NCBI GenBank assembly: GCA_014904845.1
Contig: MU119324.1
Coordinates: forward strand, 1 to 64,000
Length of the DNA stretch: 64,000 bases
Reading direction: 5' to 3'
Source of the DNA: Acephala macrosclerotiorum
Lineage: Eukaryota > Ascomycota > Leotiomycetes > Helotiales > Mollisiaceae
Part shown: positions 27,640 to 38,744 of the stretch, one piece after another
Layout of the letters: every line of letters starts with the position of its first letter
Numbering within the stretch: position 1 is the stretch's first letter
The notes under the pieces: generated by a model
What the model saw: only the letters and a program-made list of their open reading frames with translations
What the model was told of the DNA's origin: nothing
Database searches by the model: none
Translations under genes and position numbers: made by a program

Positions 27640-27755
27640 AAATACAAATAAAAATAATAATTTATTAAATAATAATTCAAATTATATATATTCTAATAAA
27701 AATCACGTAATTACGTTTTCGTAATAATAAAATTAATTAATTAATATTTTTAAAA
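27640..27755 (+). repeat. 116-bp direct repeat, left copy
   Basis: Matches 29221-29336 at a constant offset of 1581 bp with transition-type differences. It carries the decayed core atcacgtaattacgttttcgtaat. The pair could be short LTRs of a 1.7-kb non-autonomous (TRIM-like) element, but ends and target duplication are unclear. Confidence 0.6.
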
Positions 27756-29220
27756 CGATTAATATTTATTAATTTAATAATTTTAAATTTTAAAAAAACA
27801 ATTTTTTAAAATTCGAAGTTTTTTTTTAATCGTAATAGTATTTTTATAAGTTTTTATTATTATTACTTATTTAATAATTAATATTTCGATTAAATTTAAT
27901 ATTAAATTATTAAAAACATTTTATTGCATTTTGAGATTTAACAATTGTTATAGTTTAAAATAATTATTATTAATAATTCGAGAGTTATTAATTCGAGAAT
28001 TATTAAAAATCTCGATTATATTTATTAAAACTTTTATTACGTTTCGTTAAATTTCATATTATATTTCATTTTTCGAGAATTAGTTTTATAAAGTTTACTC
28101 GAGTTATTCGTAATTTAAAAAAAGAATTTAAAATTAATTTAATCTCGAGTATTAAAATATTTTAAACGTTAATTATTATTTATTAATTATTGATATAATT
28201 AGTATAATAAACGTATTAAAAAACGATAAAAAAATGTATTTAAAAATAAATATAAAAACTTTTATAATTTTTATATTTGAGATTATTTAAAGTTTTAAAT
28301 CGATCGATAAATTTATCGATAATTAGAAATATATTAATTTTTTTAAAAAAAAATTTATTATATCGTTTAATTTTATAATATATTATATTTTTATAAAATT
28401 ATTAAAATTTTATATTTAAATATTTTTAATCGATTTATTATTATATATTTAAATGAATTTTTTTAAATAATTCGTAAATATATAAATATTATAATAAACG
28501 TTTAATTTTTTTTTTGTATTAATAATATTATAATTAATTTGTATTTAATCGATAAAAAAAATCGAAAAATCGAGTTTTTCAAATTTAAATTTTTAAAAAT
28601 ATATTTTTAACGTTTTAATATTATTAAAACGAAATTATAATAAAAAAAAAAAATAAAATTAATAAAAAAAAATTTATCGATTAATTTTAAACTTTAAAAT
28701 TAATATAAATATTTTAAAATTTAAATAAATTTAAAAACGTATTTATTAAAATATTATTTATAATATTTATTATTTAAATTATTAATTGTATATTTATAGT
28801 TTTTAAAATAATTTTATCGATATTTATTTTAAATTTATTGTTAAAAATATTATAAATAATACTTTTAATAATATTTATTTAAACGTTATTAAACTATAAA
28901 TAATCGTCGTTATTATCGATTTTTTAAAGTAATAACGAAATATTTTATCAATTTACGAAAACGAGAAATTATAATTTTTATCGAATTAATTCGTTTTTTA
29001 ATTCGATTATAAATTATTAAAAAAATATAATAATAAAAAAAAGAATTTCGAGAGTTTTTAATAAAAATATAATTAAAATACGTTTTAAAATTATTATAAA
29101 AATTAAAAATCGAATTATTTAATAAAATAAAATTAAATAAAATAAAATATAATAAATTTCAAATTAAATTTTTTTTTTTATAAAAAATATAAACGTATTA
29201 TTATTTATTAAATAAAAACT

Positions 29221-29336
29221 AAATATAAATAAAAATAATAATTTATTAAATAATAATTCGAACTATATATACTCCGATAAAAGTCACGTGATCACGTTTT
29301 CGTAATAGTAAAATTAATTAATTAATATTTTTAAAA
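29221..29336 (+). repeat. 116-bp direct repeat, right copy
   Basis: Less mutated partner of 27640-27755. It holds gtcacgtgatcacg, with the perfect palindrome CGTGATCACG that is mutated in the left copy. It abuts the inverted-repeat arm at 29354. Confidence 0.6.
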
Positions 29337-29353
29337 AAAATTTCGATTATTCT

Positions 29354-29460
29354 TTGTATTAATAAAATATTATTAGCGTTATAAATAGATTTACACAAAT
29401 AAATAATATAAAATTATATACTTTTATATATAAATTTATTAATAAAATATATTATTTAAA
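29354..29460 (+). repeat. Inverted-repeat arm, left
   Basis: Reverse complement of this about 107-bp block is found at 36003-36116 with only a few changes. The two arms enclose copia copy B. Without B the arms would be separated by about 0.2 kb, giving a foldback of roughly 430 bp. Confidence 0.65.
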
Positions 29461-29547
29461 TATAATACGTTTAAATGCGCTTTTTACTCTTTATTTATGC
29501 GCTTATTAATAGACGATATTTCCAGTTTATTTACGTAGTTTAAAAAG

Positions 29548-29775
29548 TATCGATTCAATTATGTGATTATTTAAGCGATCAATTAAATGATTTAACTATA
29601 ATTTTTATTACTTTTGGTAACAATTGCTTTAGTGTCTACTTTTTAATCTTATGTCTACTTTGTTTAATTATATAAGTAAAGAAATGTTTCTTTCGAGAAA
29701 AAGCAAACAAAATTGAATTATTGATATTAGATTAAGATTTTAGTGTTTCGTGATTTGTTTTTAGACGTTTTAATA
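29548..29775 (+). repeat. Copia copy B, 5' LTR
   Basis: 228 bp, from tatcgattc to cgttttaata. It differs from the 3' LTR mainly by transitions, including decay of the central palindrome. Presumed promoter LTR. Confidence 0.9.
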
Positions 29776-30772
29776 TTGATCAATAATTGAACTCGTTCGA
29801 TTATAGAGTAGTAAAATTACTTACAAAAAAACAGCAATTGAATAAAATCGATCGAACAAAAAAATTTAAATTGTATGCAATTTATTAGTTCAATTGAACG
29901 TAAAAAAAAATAGTTTTTATTTGTACTAAAAAAAACTATTAAATTTTCAAAGAATATTGCGATTTCACGTTCGTTTTGTTTTTCTCGACTTGAAATTGAT
30001 TGATTCTCTATTTCACGCTTTATCGCGTATTAATAACGAGTACTTTATTGTAATTTGTTAAATAATATTAAAAAAAAAAAAAAAAAAAAAAAACTATTTT
30101 TACGAATTTAATACGAAAATTCGTCGAATCAATATATTTATCGAGTACAATACAACTCAATAAAATATTTTTCGAGAATACAATTATATTTTTTTAGAGT
30201 ACGATTTTAATTAGAAAAAGATTTCTTTACTATTTTTTCTATTTTTCGATTCGATATAATATACATTGAAATAAATACAGAATTTCAAAGCGAAAAATAA
30301 TCGAGATTATAAATTATAAATAGAATATAGAGAAGCATTTTTAGAATAAACAAAGAAAATATTTGAAAAAAAAATAAATAGAAATACGAGAAAAAAACTA
30401 CATAAAATATTGCGAATAAACGAAATATAAATATCGAAAAAACGATTTATTAAAGTCTTAAAAGTATTAATAAATATCGCAAATAAAAAAAGACAATTAA
30501 AGTGATCGTATAAAGAAATTGTAAAAATGAGTTTAATAGAAAATTTCAATTCATAGAGAAATACAATCGATCTAAAAATAGAACAAACTCGAAAATTAGC
30601 GTTTTTTATTATTTTTATCGAGAAAATTAAAAAAATAGTATTAGTACTTTCGAACTTTTTTTTTTAATTACTAAAATTTATTATAAGACTTTTTATAAAG
30701 TAAACGACGTTATTCAAACGTACGACACTTTAAAAACAATTTTAAAAGCGCAATAAAACATTATTACTAGAT

Positions 30773-31093
30773 TTGCCACTAAAAAACGAGAACTCGAAAC
30801 GAAATTCGTCGTTTTTATTATTATTAGAAATTGAAAAACTACTAGAGAATTCTAATCGATCAATATACAATTTCGATCGCGAGAATCAAACAATATTTAA
30901 TCTCGATAAAAAATTAATTACTTTTATAAAGATTTATAACGATAAACTCAAATACTACAAAAAAAAAAATTCATTGAATATATTTATACGAGTATTCGAA
31001 GATTTATATTCGAAAGTAAATATTAAACTTGAGAATTATTGTAATATATTCTCGATTATATTTATTGACGAGATTAACGAGTTCTATTACTAG
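30773..31093 (+). pseudogene. Copia copy B gag N-terminal fragment
   Basis: 106 codons with the same length and near the same sequence as copy A 8806-9126 (NENSKRNSSFLLLLE..., then SIYNFDRENQ and LNIFIRVFEDLYSKVNIK). The opening codon is TTG rather than ATG in this copy, so the start is uncertain. Further gag sequence follows in shifted or stopped frames up to about 31.9 kb, for example the helical block KYEQFIIEFTREKDLHEND near 31.77 kb. Confidence 0.75.
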
Positions 31094-32053
31094 AAGTTCG
31101 CTGAGAAAAATTTGTTTTTCGATAGAATAATTGAAATTGTAAAATCGAATTTCGAGATTGAAAAACGTCGAAATAAAATACTCAATTGATAAAATACGAT
31201 TATACTCGCATTAGTTCGAGCGCAAAATTTAAATAAAACGATTCTCGAATACTTCGAAATATTGCGTTAAAAATTGATTTAAAAACAATTTGATTTACGT
31301 TCGAATATGCGAACAAAGATTATTATACGAAACAAATTTTATTACGTTTATCGAAATGTATTAAAATACTATTAAACGCTTTTTCGATTTTTATTGAACT
31401 TTCAAATAATATACGAAAACGTTCGTAACGCGATTTCACTTTAAACGAAAATAGAAACAGTTTTTAAAATTTTTATAGTCGAAAAAAAAGAAATCTATCG
31501 AAATATAATCGAATTATACTTCGTAGACTACAAATATTACAATAAAAATACTCGATATAGTAATTGAACTAATTACAAAAAATTGACAATATATTAAAAC
31601 GAAAAAAAGTATTTTGTTTATAAGAATTCGAATTATTAAAGTATTTACTATACGCTAAAAAAAAGAAAAAAAGCGTACAACGACTTTAAAAAATCGAAAT
31701 CGTTCGATAAAATCAAAATAATTCAATTCGTGATTAAATTCGAAGAATTAGATTTCGATATCGCTAAAAAATACGAACAATTTATCATTGAATTTACTAG
31801 AGAAAAAGATTTACACGAAAACGATATTATGCGATCGATCAATTATTTTATGACATTTTATAGTACGATTAATAGACTTAAAATTATTGAATTACTCGAT
31901 CGCTAATCAATTTATTATACGATATCGAGTATCGCAATATAATCGAGACTGCTTTCGATATTTATTAATATAAAAACGTATTTGACGAATCGCTATACAT
32001 TAAACGTTTTTATAAGTATTATAATCGATATTAGTATCGTTTAACGATCGATT

Positions 32054-32575
32054 GTCGGCGAAGACCAGTATTTGACTTTTCAACGGATTCGAAACGTCAA
32101 ATTGAACGGATTTAAAATTAAAGAAATAATAATCAAATTTGAAATCGATAAAATTTCATTTCTTGGAATTATTGACGTTAATACGTCAATTGAACGTATT
32201 ACGTTTTACGTAGTCTTAATAAACGTACTTTTTTTATTGTACTTTCAAAATATGAACAGACTACGAATTAAATTCGATAATTTTAATAATGTATTTATTC
32301 GAAATAAACAATGTACATTTATTATTAGAGCGTTTGAACATTTTTAAATATTGTTTGATTTACTCGAAAATTTAATTTATAGTAATTATAAAGTTTTTAC
32401 GATAGAAATCGGTTTTATTATTTGTTATTTGATTGAGACGAAATTCAAACGATTGTATAAACGCTTCGAACATTTATCGGTCACCAGATTCGCGCGAGTA
32501 TTAAAATATAGAAAACATTCTACGAATTTCGAAGAAATTAAGAAAATAATAAGATTTTACTAGTAATATCAAATA
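32054..32575 (+). pseudogene. Copia copy B protease / GAG-pre-integrase region
   Basis: The segment begins SIVGEDQYLTFQRIRNVKLN after a TAA, continues through FYVVLINVLFLLYFQNMNR and IKFDNFNNVFI, meets a stop at 32345, and goes on to LYKRFEHLSVTRFARVLK and NFEEIKKIIRFY. This corresponds to the fungal copia pattern 'DtGat.Sivge...', 'NvlYvP', 'LhrRFGHpSv.RfarvLerag' and 'leaikkitr.C'. The G of RFGHP has become E (RFEH), a change expected from RIP of GGN. A stop replaces the zinc-site cysteine region just after RFY. Confidence 0.85.
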
Positions 32576-33390
32576 AATAGTAAATCTCTCGATCGTTTCA
32601 AGTTTATATTGCGCGACGATTATAATTTTAATTATTTCGTTTATTTAAACGTATTGTAAATCGACAGAAAATCAATATTTTAAATCGTAAACGAGATTAT
32701 AGTATTTCAAATCGCGAGATTCTTTGTAAATATATCGACGAAAAAAGTATAAAACGTTTTTTGAGCGTATTAAATCGACGTTTACTTTGAATTATCGGTA
32801 TTTATTATTTATAATCTCGAAACGAATTTCAATTCTAAAGAATTCTACGATAACGCTAAAAGTATAAATATCGATTCAAAGACTATATTGATAAAAGTCT
32901 ACAACTCGATTAATCTAATAAAGAAGTACTACATTCTATTGAGACGTGCGTATAATATACTACTTCGAGAATTTTTCGATTTGCGAAAAAAAAAGTAATT
33001 TCAAATAGCGATCAAAGTAATCAATAATACAATAGAATTGAACAATATTATTTTTACACTTTTTGTTTTCAACGTTTATTTTCGAATATCACAATAAGAC
33101 GCGCTTATAGTATCAATTGCCGCTAGAATTAAAGCGATAAAAAATATAATAATCGCAATCCGAGAATATTACGTTATTTATCAAATTAATAATACTTTAC
33201 AAATAAGAAATAATTTACAGAATTATTATTTGATCGATCTATTTCTAAATTCAAACGTGCTTATTTGAAGAAAAAGCAAAAAATAAAGAGAACTATATAC
33301 GCTTTTAATAGTAAATAGAAAGATATATTAATTACAATTGCCAAATGAATTAAAGAGTTTTCGTAGTACTATAATAAAACTATTTTATTA
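32576..33390 (+). pseudogene. Copia copy B integrase region
   Basis: Translation in the plus frame gives KFILRDDYNFNYFVYLNVL, then IYNLETNFNSKEFYDNAK and ILLRRAYNILLREFFDL, which match the integrase core of the same fungal copia family. The second catalytic aspartate (D of 'hDpGTNF') reads N near 32,812 and the glycine reads E, both explicable by G-to-A. Stops interrupt the frame several times. Confidence 0.75.
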
Positions 33391-33954
33391 AAATTTCGAG
33401 TAATTCGAAAAACAATCAAAAGATTATTTATTAAAAGAAAACTTATTAGAGAATTTAGATTTAGAATCAAATTTCTCTAAAAAAAGTCTAAAAACAAAAG
33501 AAAATATATTTGATTTATTTCGCTCGATCGAGAAAATCTTATATACTTCGAAGAAAAATTTACATTTATTTCGAATTGCAATAAAGATTTCTTTCTACGT
33601 TTCTAGTTTCGATGAATACATTTATATAACAATTTGTATAAATATAAAAACTTTTGAAGTTTATTTGATTGAGAAAAAGACTAAAAATAAGTAATTGTCT
33701 ATAGATTTTCGCGCAAAAAAAATTATTATTATTTCAAGCGATTCGTTCGCAGTTTCTCGTAGAAAAAAAATTAATAAATTAATCGCGAAAAGAATTTTTA
33801 AATTGATTTTTAATAACTCGAAAGAAATTAATAATCAACGAATTTTCGATTTAAAACTAGTAAACGAAATCAAAAATATAAAAACAGTAATTTTATACGA
33901 GAAATCTCGTTTTATGATTTAAGTATTTAACGATAAAAACAAAAAAACAATATT

Positions 33955-34680
33955 GATTCAATTTCCGATTATTTAGCGTATTAATCAACGAATTATTATT
34001 ACTTTAGTTTTATTTCTCAAATTTAAGAAAATCAGTTTTTACTTGAAAGACATTATTCAAATATACGTGCAATCAACAATTCTATTAGTACGTATTATTT
34101 TCGTTAGACTTTCGAAAGAAATAACGAATGAATTCTTACTAGACGTCGTTTTCAAAGTAATTAAACTTCTCTACGAAGTCTCGAAAGCGAGAATACACTA
34201 ATATAAAACGTATAATGCTTATTATAAAAACAAACTCTCGATAGAACTTTCAATTTTCGATTTCTATTTATTTATTACAAAGAGTAATTATATTTTATTC
34301 GAAATAATCAGTATATAAACCGACGATACGTTTATTCTAAGAAATCAAGTCTTTGTAGAATTAAAAAACTTTGAGTTACAAAAAACCAAATTGCTAATTA
34401 AATCTATAGAGTTTTTTACGTCGAATACTTTTCTATTGTTCAATGGATATAAACTAGTAATAAATGAAACTGGAAATAGAATTGTATTTTCGCAAAAAAA
34501 GCAAAATAAGCGCTTAAATTTAATTGATTCGAAATCAGACTTCTATAAGCAAACGTACTTCGAGTAACGTACTCGAAAAGTATATATCAATTCTATTTGC
34601 CAATCGAAAACTGCGTACGATATATTGGCGGCAATTCAATATTAACATCTCGAAAAAAAGCAAATTGCAGCGCTGAATAA
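33955..34680 (+). pseudogene. Copia copy B reverse transcriptase region
   Basis: Contains FYLKDIIQIYVQSTILLVR and the 'plYGvpeag.HW' equivalent LLYEVSKARIH, diagnostic of Ty1/copia reverse transcriptase. The catalytic pair is retained as TDDTFIL with GAC GAT at 34322-34327, but the glutamine codon just before it is now TAA. The connection region YINSICQSKTAYDILAAIQ follows. The enzyme cannot be made from this copy. Confidence 0.85.
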
Positions 34681-34719
34681 ACGACTATAATAGCAGATAA
34701 ACAATCTCGATCGTAGATT

Positions 34720-35330
34720 TCGATTTCTTTGTTTGGATTTTTATTCAATGAAATTTTTCGTTTTTGTGAACGGTTTTTTTACTATAAATAAAGACTTCAA
34801 TTCGCAGATCGAATATATTGTCGTTTTTAGTAATAAGATTTATAACAATAGATAATTCGATTTGCGAAGTAATTTACTTTATTAAAGTTCAACGAAATAC
34901 AAAAGAATTACTTGTACTGTTTTAATTTTTGAGCTATACGCAATAATAATAAGAATCGATATAAGAATCTCGATTTTTACTACTCTTGATTTCATTATAA
35001 AGCGACTCGAGTTAAATTTAATTCTCGTAATTATTTACATCGATTTCTTTTTTTTCTACGAGTATATAATTAAATTCGATACTACTAAAAAAAAGCGTTT
35101 TATGATCGATATTATAATTATCAAATAATCGTATAAACGCAAAAAATTCTCGAAAATTCGATAAATTGTTGAAAATAATAATTTAATTGATATTATAACT
35201 AAGTTTAACGCTAATAAAGTACTTGAGTCGCTCGTTAGTACTAATCGCTTTAATATTAAAATACAGAAATAAGTGCAACGTTTCGAAGTCCAAGAATCAA
35301 TCGACGAAAGCGAGAATAGTAAAGAGAGCG
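34720..35330 (+). pseudogene. Copia copy B RNase H region
   Basis: Opens with FVFVNGFFTINKDFNSQIEYIV, matching the 'fvDgsfaNnkDfSSQiGYvi' start of copia RNase H, and continues through a stopped version of the ELYA block found in copy A at 4757-5059. Confidence 0.75.
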
Positions 35331-35649
35331 ATCGTTAAAAAGAACAGTACTAGAAAAAAAGACGTGTAATTATTGTTTTAGTGTTTTTAGTGTTTTTCGA
35401 TATTTTCAGTGTTTTCGAGAGTAGAGTTTTCGATTGACTCAAAAGTTATAAATACCGAGTTTGAGAGAATTCTTTTAAATTTAATTTGATTAATCAAATA
35501 TTACAATACGTGACGGCGATTAGTTTACGATCAAATTTCTTTCTAGTATTTAGTAGTGAAATAGTGCATTGATAATCGCGATAGTACTTTCTTTTGTATT
35601 TGGTTTACGAGTTGAAAGAAGCGTCTTTTTTCAAAAAGAGAGTTACTAG

Positions 35650-35877
35650 TGTCGATTCAATCATGTGATCGCTTAAGCGATCGACTAGATGATCTAATTA
35701 TAATTTCTATTGCTTTTAGCAATAGTTGCTTTAGTGTCTACTTTTTAATTTTACGTTTACTTTGTTTAATTATATAAGTAGAGAAATGCTCTTTTCGAGA
35801 AAAAGTAAACAGAATTGAATTATTGACACCAGATTAAGATTTTAGTGTTTCGTGATTTGTTTTCGAACGTTTTAATA
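35650..35877 (+). repeat. Copia copy B, 3' LTR
   Basis: 228 bp starting tgtcgattcaatc, the least mutated LTR of the family. It carries the perfect palindrome GATCGCTTAAGCGATC at 35667-35682 followed by attgcttttagcaat, which can form a small hairpin. A polypurine stretch (aaaaagagag) lies just upstream and fits the primer site for plus-strand synthesis. Confidence 0.9.
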
Positions 35878-36002
35878 AAAAGTAAAAAATTCAATTTTTT
35901 AAAAATATACTTTTTCAGTTTAAATTAATTACAAACGTTTTTTACGAGTTTTTTAAATACGAGTTCAAACAATTAATACAAATACTACTAAACGCGATAT
36001 TA

Positions 36003-36116
36003 TTCAAATAATATATTTTACTAATAAATTTATATGTAAAAATATATAATTTTTATATTATATTATTTATATAAATTTATTTATAACGTTAATAATATTT
36101 TATTAATATAAAAAAT
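36003..36116 (-). repeat. Inverted-repeat arm, right
   Basis: Reverse complement of 29354-29460. See the left arm for the structure. The two arms differ mostly by transitions. Confidence 0.65.
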
Positions 36117-37540
36117 ATTAAAAATTAAAATAAAATTTATATATTAAAAATAAATATAAATATACGAAAAAAATATTTTATTAATTAATAAAAAAATTTA
36201 TAATAATTATTTATTAATAATATTATTAAATTATAATAAAAAAAATAAAAATAATTATAAACGTATAAATTTAAAAAAATTAATATAAATAATACGTATT
36301 CGATTATACGTTTAATACTCGAATTAAATATTACGATTATTTAATAAAAAAATTATATATTATATAATTATAAACGAATTCGAATTTTTTTTTTACGTTT
36401 TTTTTAAATAATTTAATAAATATTTACGTAATTAACGATTTAATTTTAAATTTTAATAATAATATATTAAATAATATTTGTAAATTTAATCGTTTAATTT
36501 TAAATAAATTTTTTATTAATATTAATATTCAATATAAAAAAATAAATAAATTAAAAATAAATAAAATTATAATTATAAACGATATTAAAATAAAAATAAA
36601 AAAAATTAATTATTATAATAATAATAATATAAATTTAAATAATAAAAAATAATAATAATAAAAATACGAATAAAAAATAAAATTAAACGCGATTAAATAA
36701 TTTATTTAACGATTTATATTTAATAAAAATTTTAAATTTCTTAAAAAAAACTTTTAAAAAAAATAATATTATAAAACGCGATTACGTATTATACGTTTAT
36801 TTTTAATTCGATATTATTAATCGAATTTTAAAAATTTTATATTTATTCGAATTTTTTTTTTTAAATTTTAATAATAAAATTATTTTTTATTCGTTTTTTA
36901 ATTCAATTTTTTAATAATTTTTATTATAATATTATTTTTAATAATATAATTAAATTTATATATTTTTAAAATTATAATTTTTTTTATTATACGTATTATA
37001 TTAAAAAAAAATTTATTAAAATTATAATATAATATTTTAATTATATTAATTATTAAAATATTAAATAAATTAAAATAAATTTAAATAAAAATTTTATTAA
37101 TATAAAAAATATTATAAATATTTTTATTTATTTTATAAAAAAAAAGCAAATTATCGATATTTTATAAATAAATACTTTTAAATTTAAATTTATATCGCTA
37201 AATAAATTAATTAATTTAATTTTTTTTATAAAGTTTTTAATTATTTAATTAATAAAAAATATTTTTCAATTTATAAATTTATTAATTTAAATAATTAAAA
37301 ACTTTTTTTACTCGTTAATAAAAACTTAATAATAGATTAATTAAACTTCTCGTCTAATTTTAATAATACTTTTTAATTTTCTAATAATAATCGTATAATA
37401 AATTTTAAATTTTTTATTTATTTTTTTAATATAATTAAATTTTTCGTTTTTAATTATTTTTATTACGAAAGTTACGAATACTAATTTATCGACTCTACCT
37501 ATGATTGAAATAATAATAGTAGAGTAAATTTACGCTTTTT
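36117..37540. other. AT-rich RIP-decayed DNA at compartment edge
   Basis: No gene is visible. The sequence stays almost pure A/T until about 37,480, then base composition becomes balanced within about 60 bp, marking the right edge of the AT-rich compartment. Confidence 0.6.
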
Positions 37541-38327
37541 TTTTTTGGTGCTTTTGCTAGAGTGGTGCACTGTCACGGGATCTCTGTTACTATAAATGAG
37601 GGCTCGCCTAATCAGGGGCAAGCCCAAAGTTAACTTCCACTGGGATCATGATCGAGCAGCAGGACGCATATCCTTGATATAATTGATATGATTGAGAATA
37701 GAACGTCGATCGTGAAGCGGCATCATTAGAATTCAGGCACACCTTGAGAGTCAGCCCAATAGAGAGCCTAACCTAAAGTGGTTGCGTCAGGAAATGCTCG
37801 GGAAACCGCCGCGTGTCTCCTGGCAAACCCACTCGTTTCAAGTAAATATTGACCTCGAAACTCAATCCACCTCCTCTTTCCTGTGTAACAAAGTGCCATC
37901 GCTCCTGCCAGACGGCACTTCACGGCACGATGGCACTGTCGGCCACGATCAACCACATTGTGTTCGCAATTGGCAGCAATGCCAAAGTGAAGCATGGGGA
38001 CACGCCTTCGATGAAAACCCCTCCTACTCTGCCCGTCATGATATCGACTACTACAAAGCACAGCACGTTCCGAGGATTCTCATCACGGGGGAGTGAGATT
38101 CATGCAACAAAAGCACGTTTGCGATCTAACAGTACGAATGAAATAGATAAGAAAATCGCGTCAAAGTCCGCAACTTACAGAAGCTGTACAAAGCGTCGAC
38201 CAGCGCCAGCTGCACGACTAGCAGCAATTGCAGGGCGCCACTAATCGCACAACCAGCTGCAGTACTGCCAGCACTAGCTCCAGCTGCCCGACCTTCTTTC
38301 GTGACATCATTTGCCGCTCCTGCTTAA
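37541..38327. other. GC-balanced DNA without a callable gene
   Basis: Normal base composition, with short open frames on both strands and none convincing. A possible small intron (gtgaga at 38094 and a ctaac box about 35 bp on) lies in the frame starting at the ATG of 37929, which would fit the 5' part of the interrupted gene that follows, but the reading frame does not connect cleanly. It could also be the LTR end of a further decayed element. Confidence 0.4.
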
Positions 38328-38609
38328 CCTATTGCTGTAGCAAGACCAGTTTCTTCAGTCAACCCTCGCCCTGTGGGACTTGTTGTGAACCGCAGATTGA
38401 CAGAGAATAACCATAGAGCATTCTTGCTCGAAGCGTTCTTTGATAATGAAGGATTGGATGCCGGGTATCCGCCCCTCGAGTTAGCAAGGCCGGATTCTTG
38501 GGAACGATGCCAATTGCATCAAGCTGCGAGCTCACAGAGGCTTTACCACGAGACAACAATCACGAATTTGATGGTTCTTGGGTCTGGGAGGAATCGACTT
38601 GGTCGGCAG
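38328..38609 (+). pseudogene. Interrupted host gene, fragment 1 (left of copia D)
   Basis: Open for 94 codons after a TAA at 38325, with sequence such as VGLVVNRRLTENNHRAF and GLDAGYPPLELARPDSWERC. The frame stays open across the copia D insertion if one GGCAG copy and the element are ignored, giving GRQ followed by RLEEIDAPNGWPPRLY at 44058 onward. I infer that this and the fragments at 44053 and 45876 belonged to one gene. Its product is not recognised here, and an alternative frame with WVWEESTWSA is also open. Confidence 0.4.
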
Positions 38610-38744
38610 TGTTAGACTTTCGAGTGGTTTTAGTGCTGAGTAAGCACTGCAATGGATATAATGTCCCCGCACTTAGCTAGATCTTTCAATTTAAATCAAT
38701 CAATCAGACTATCAAGTCCATCGAATATATTACTCAAATTGACA
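38610..38744 (+). repeat. Copia D, 5' LTR
   Basis: 135 bp with TG...CA ends. It is nearly the same as the right LTR, with about ten differences that are C/T or G/A. Confidence 0.93.

Larger units (their letters stand above)
27088..29353. other. AT-rich DNA with a spaced direct repeat
   Basis: No gene. It contains two 116-bp direct repeats (listed separately) 1.58 kb apart. The right third (from about 27,900) is less decayed than the left and keeps CpG-rich words, but no coding frame is open. Confidence 0.6.
29548..35877 (+). mobile_element. Ty1/copia LTR retrotransposon, copy B (degenerate)
   Basis: 6330 bp with two 228-bp LTRs and a perfect AAAAG target duplication (29543-29547 and 35878-35882). 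Coding is on the plus strand in the order gag (from 30773), protease and GAG-pre-integrase (32072-32563), integrase (about 32.58-33.39 kb), reverse transcriptase (about 33.95-34.68 kb) and RNase H (about 34.72-35.33 kb). It is the best preserved of the three copies, yet every domain has stops that fit RIP. A run of about 23 A lies at 30,070, soon after the 5' LTR, as in copy A. Confidence 0.95.

Noticed and set aside
30307..30549. 80-codon minus-strand frame inside copia copy B
   Set aside because: Antisense to the element; hydrophobic content reflects the T-rich strand only.
1..37540. Centromere
   Set aside because: Long AT-rich, repeat-filled DNA would fit an ascomycete centromere, but the same is true of any RIP compartment; nothing in the sequence is specific.
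37782..38244. Open frames of 104 and 131 codons left of copia D
   Set aside because: They overlap each other and an opposite-strand frame; a possible small intron was noted but no consistent gene model connects them to the interrupted gene.
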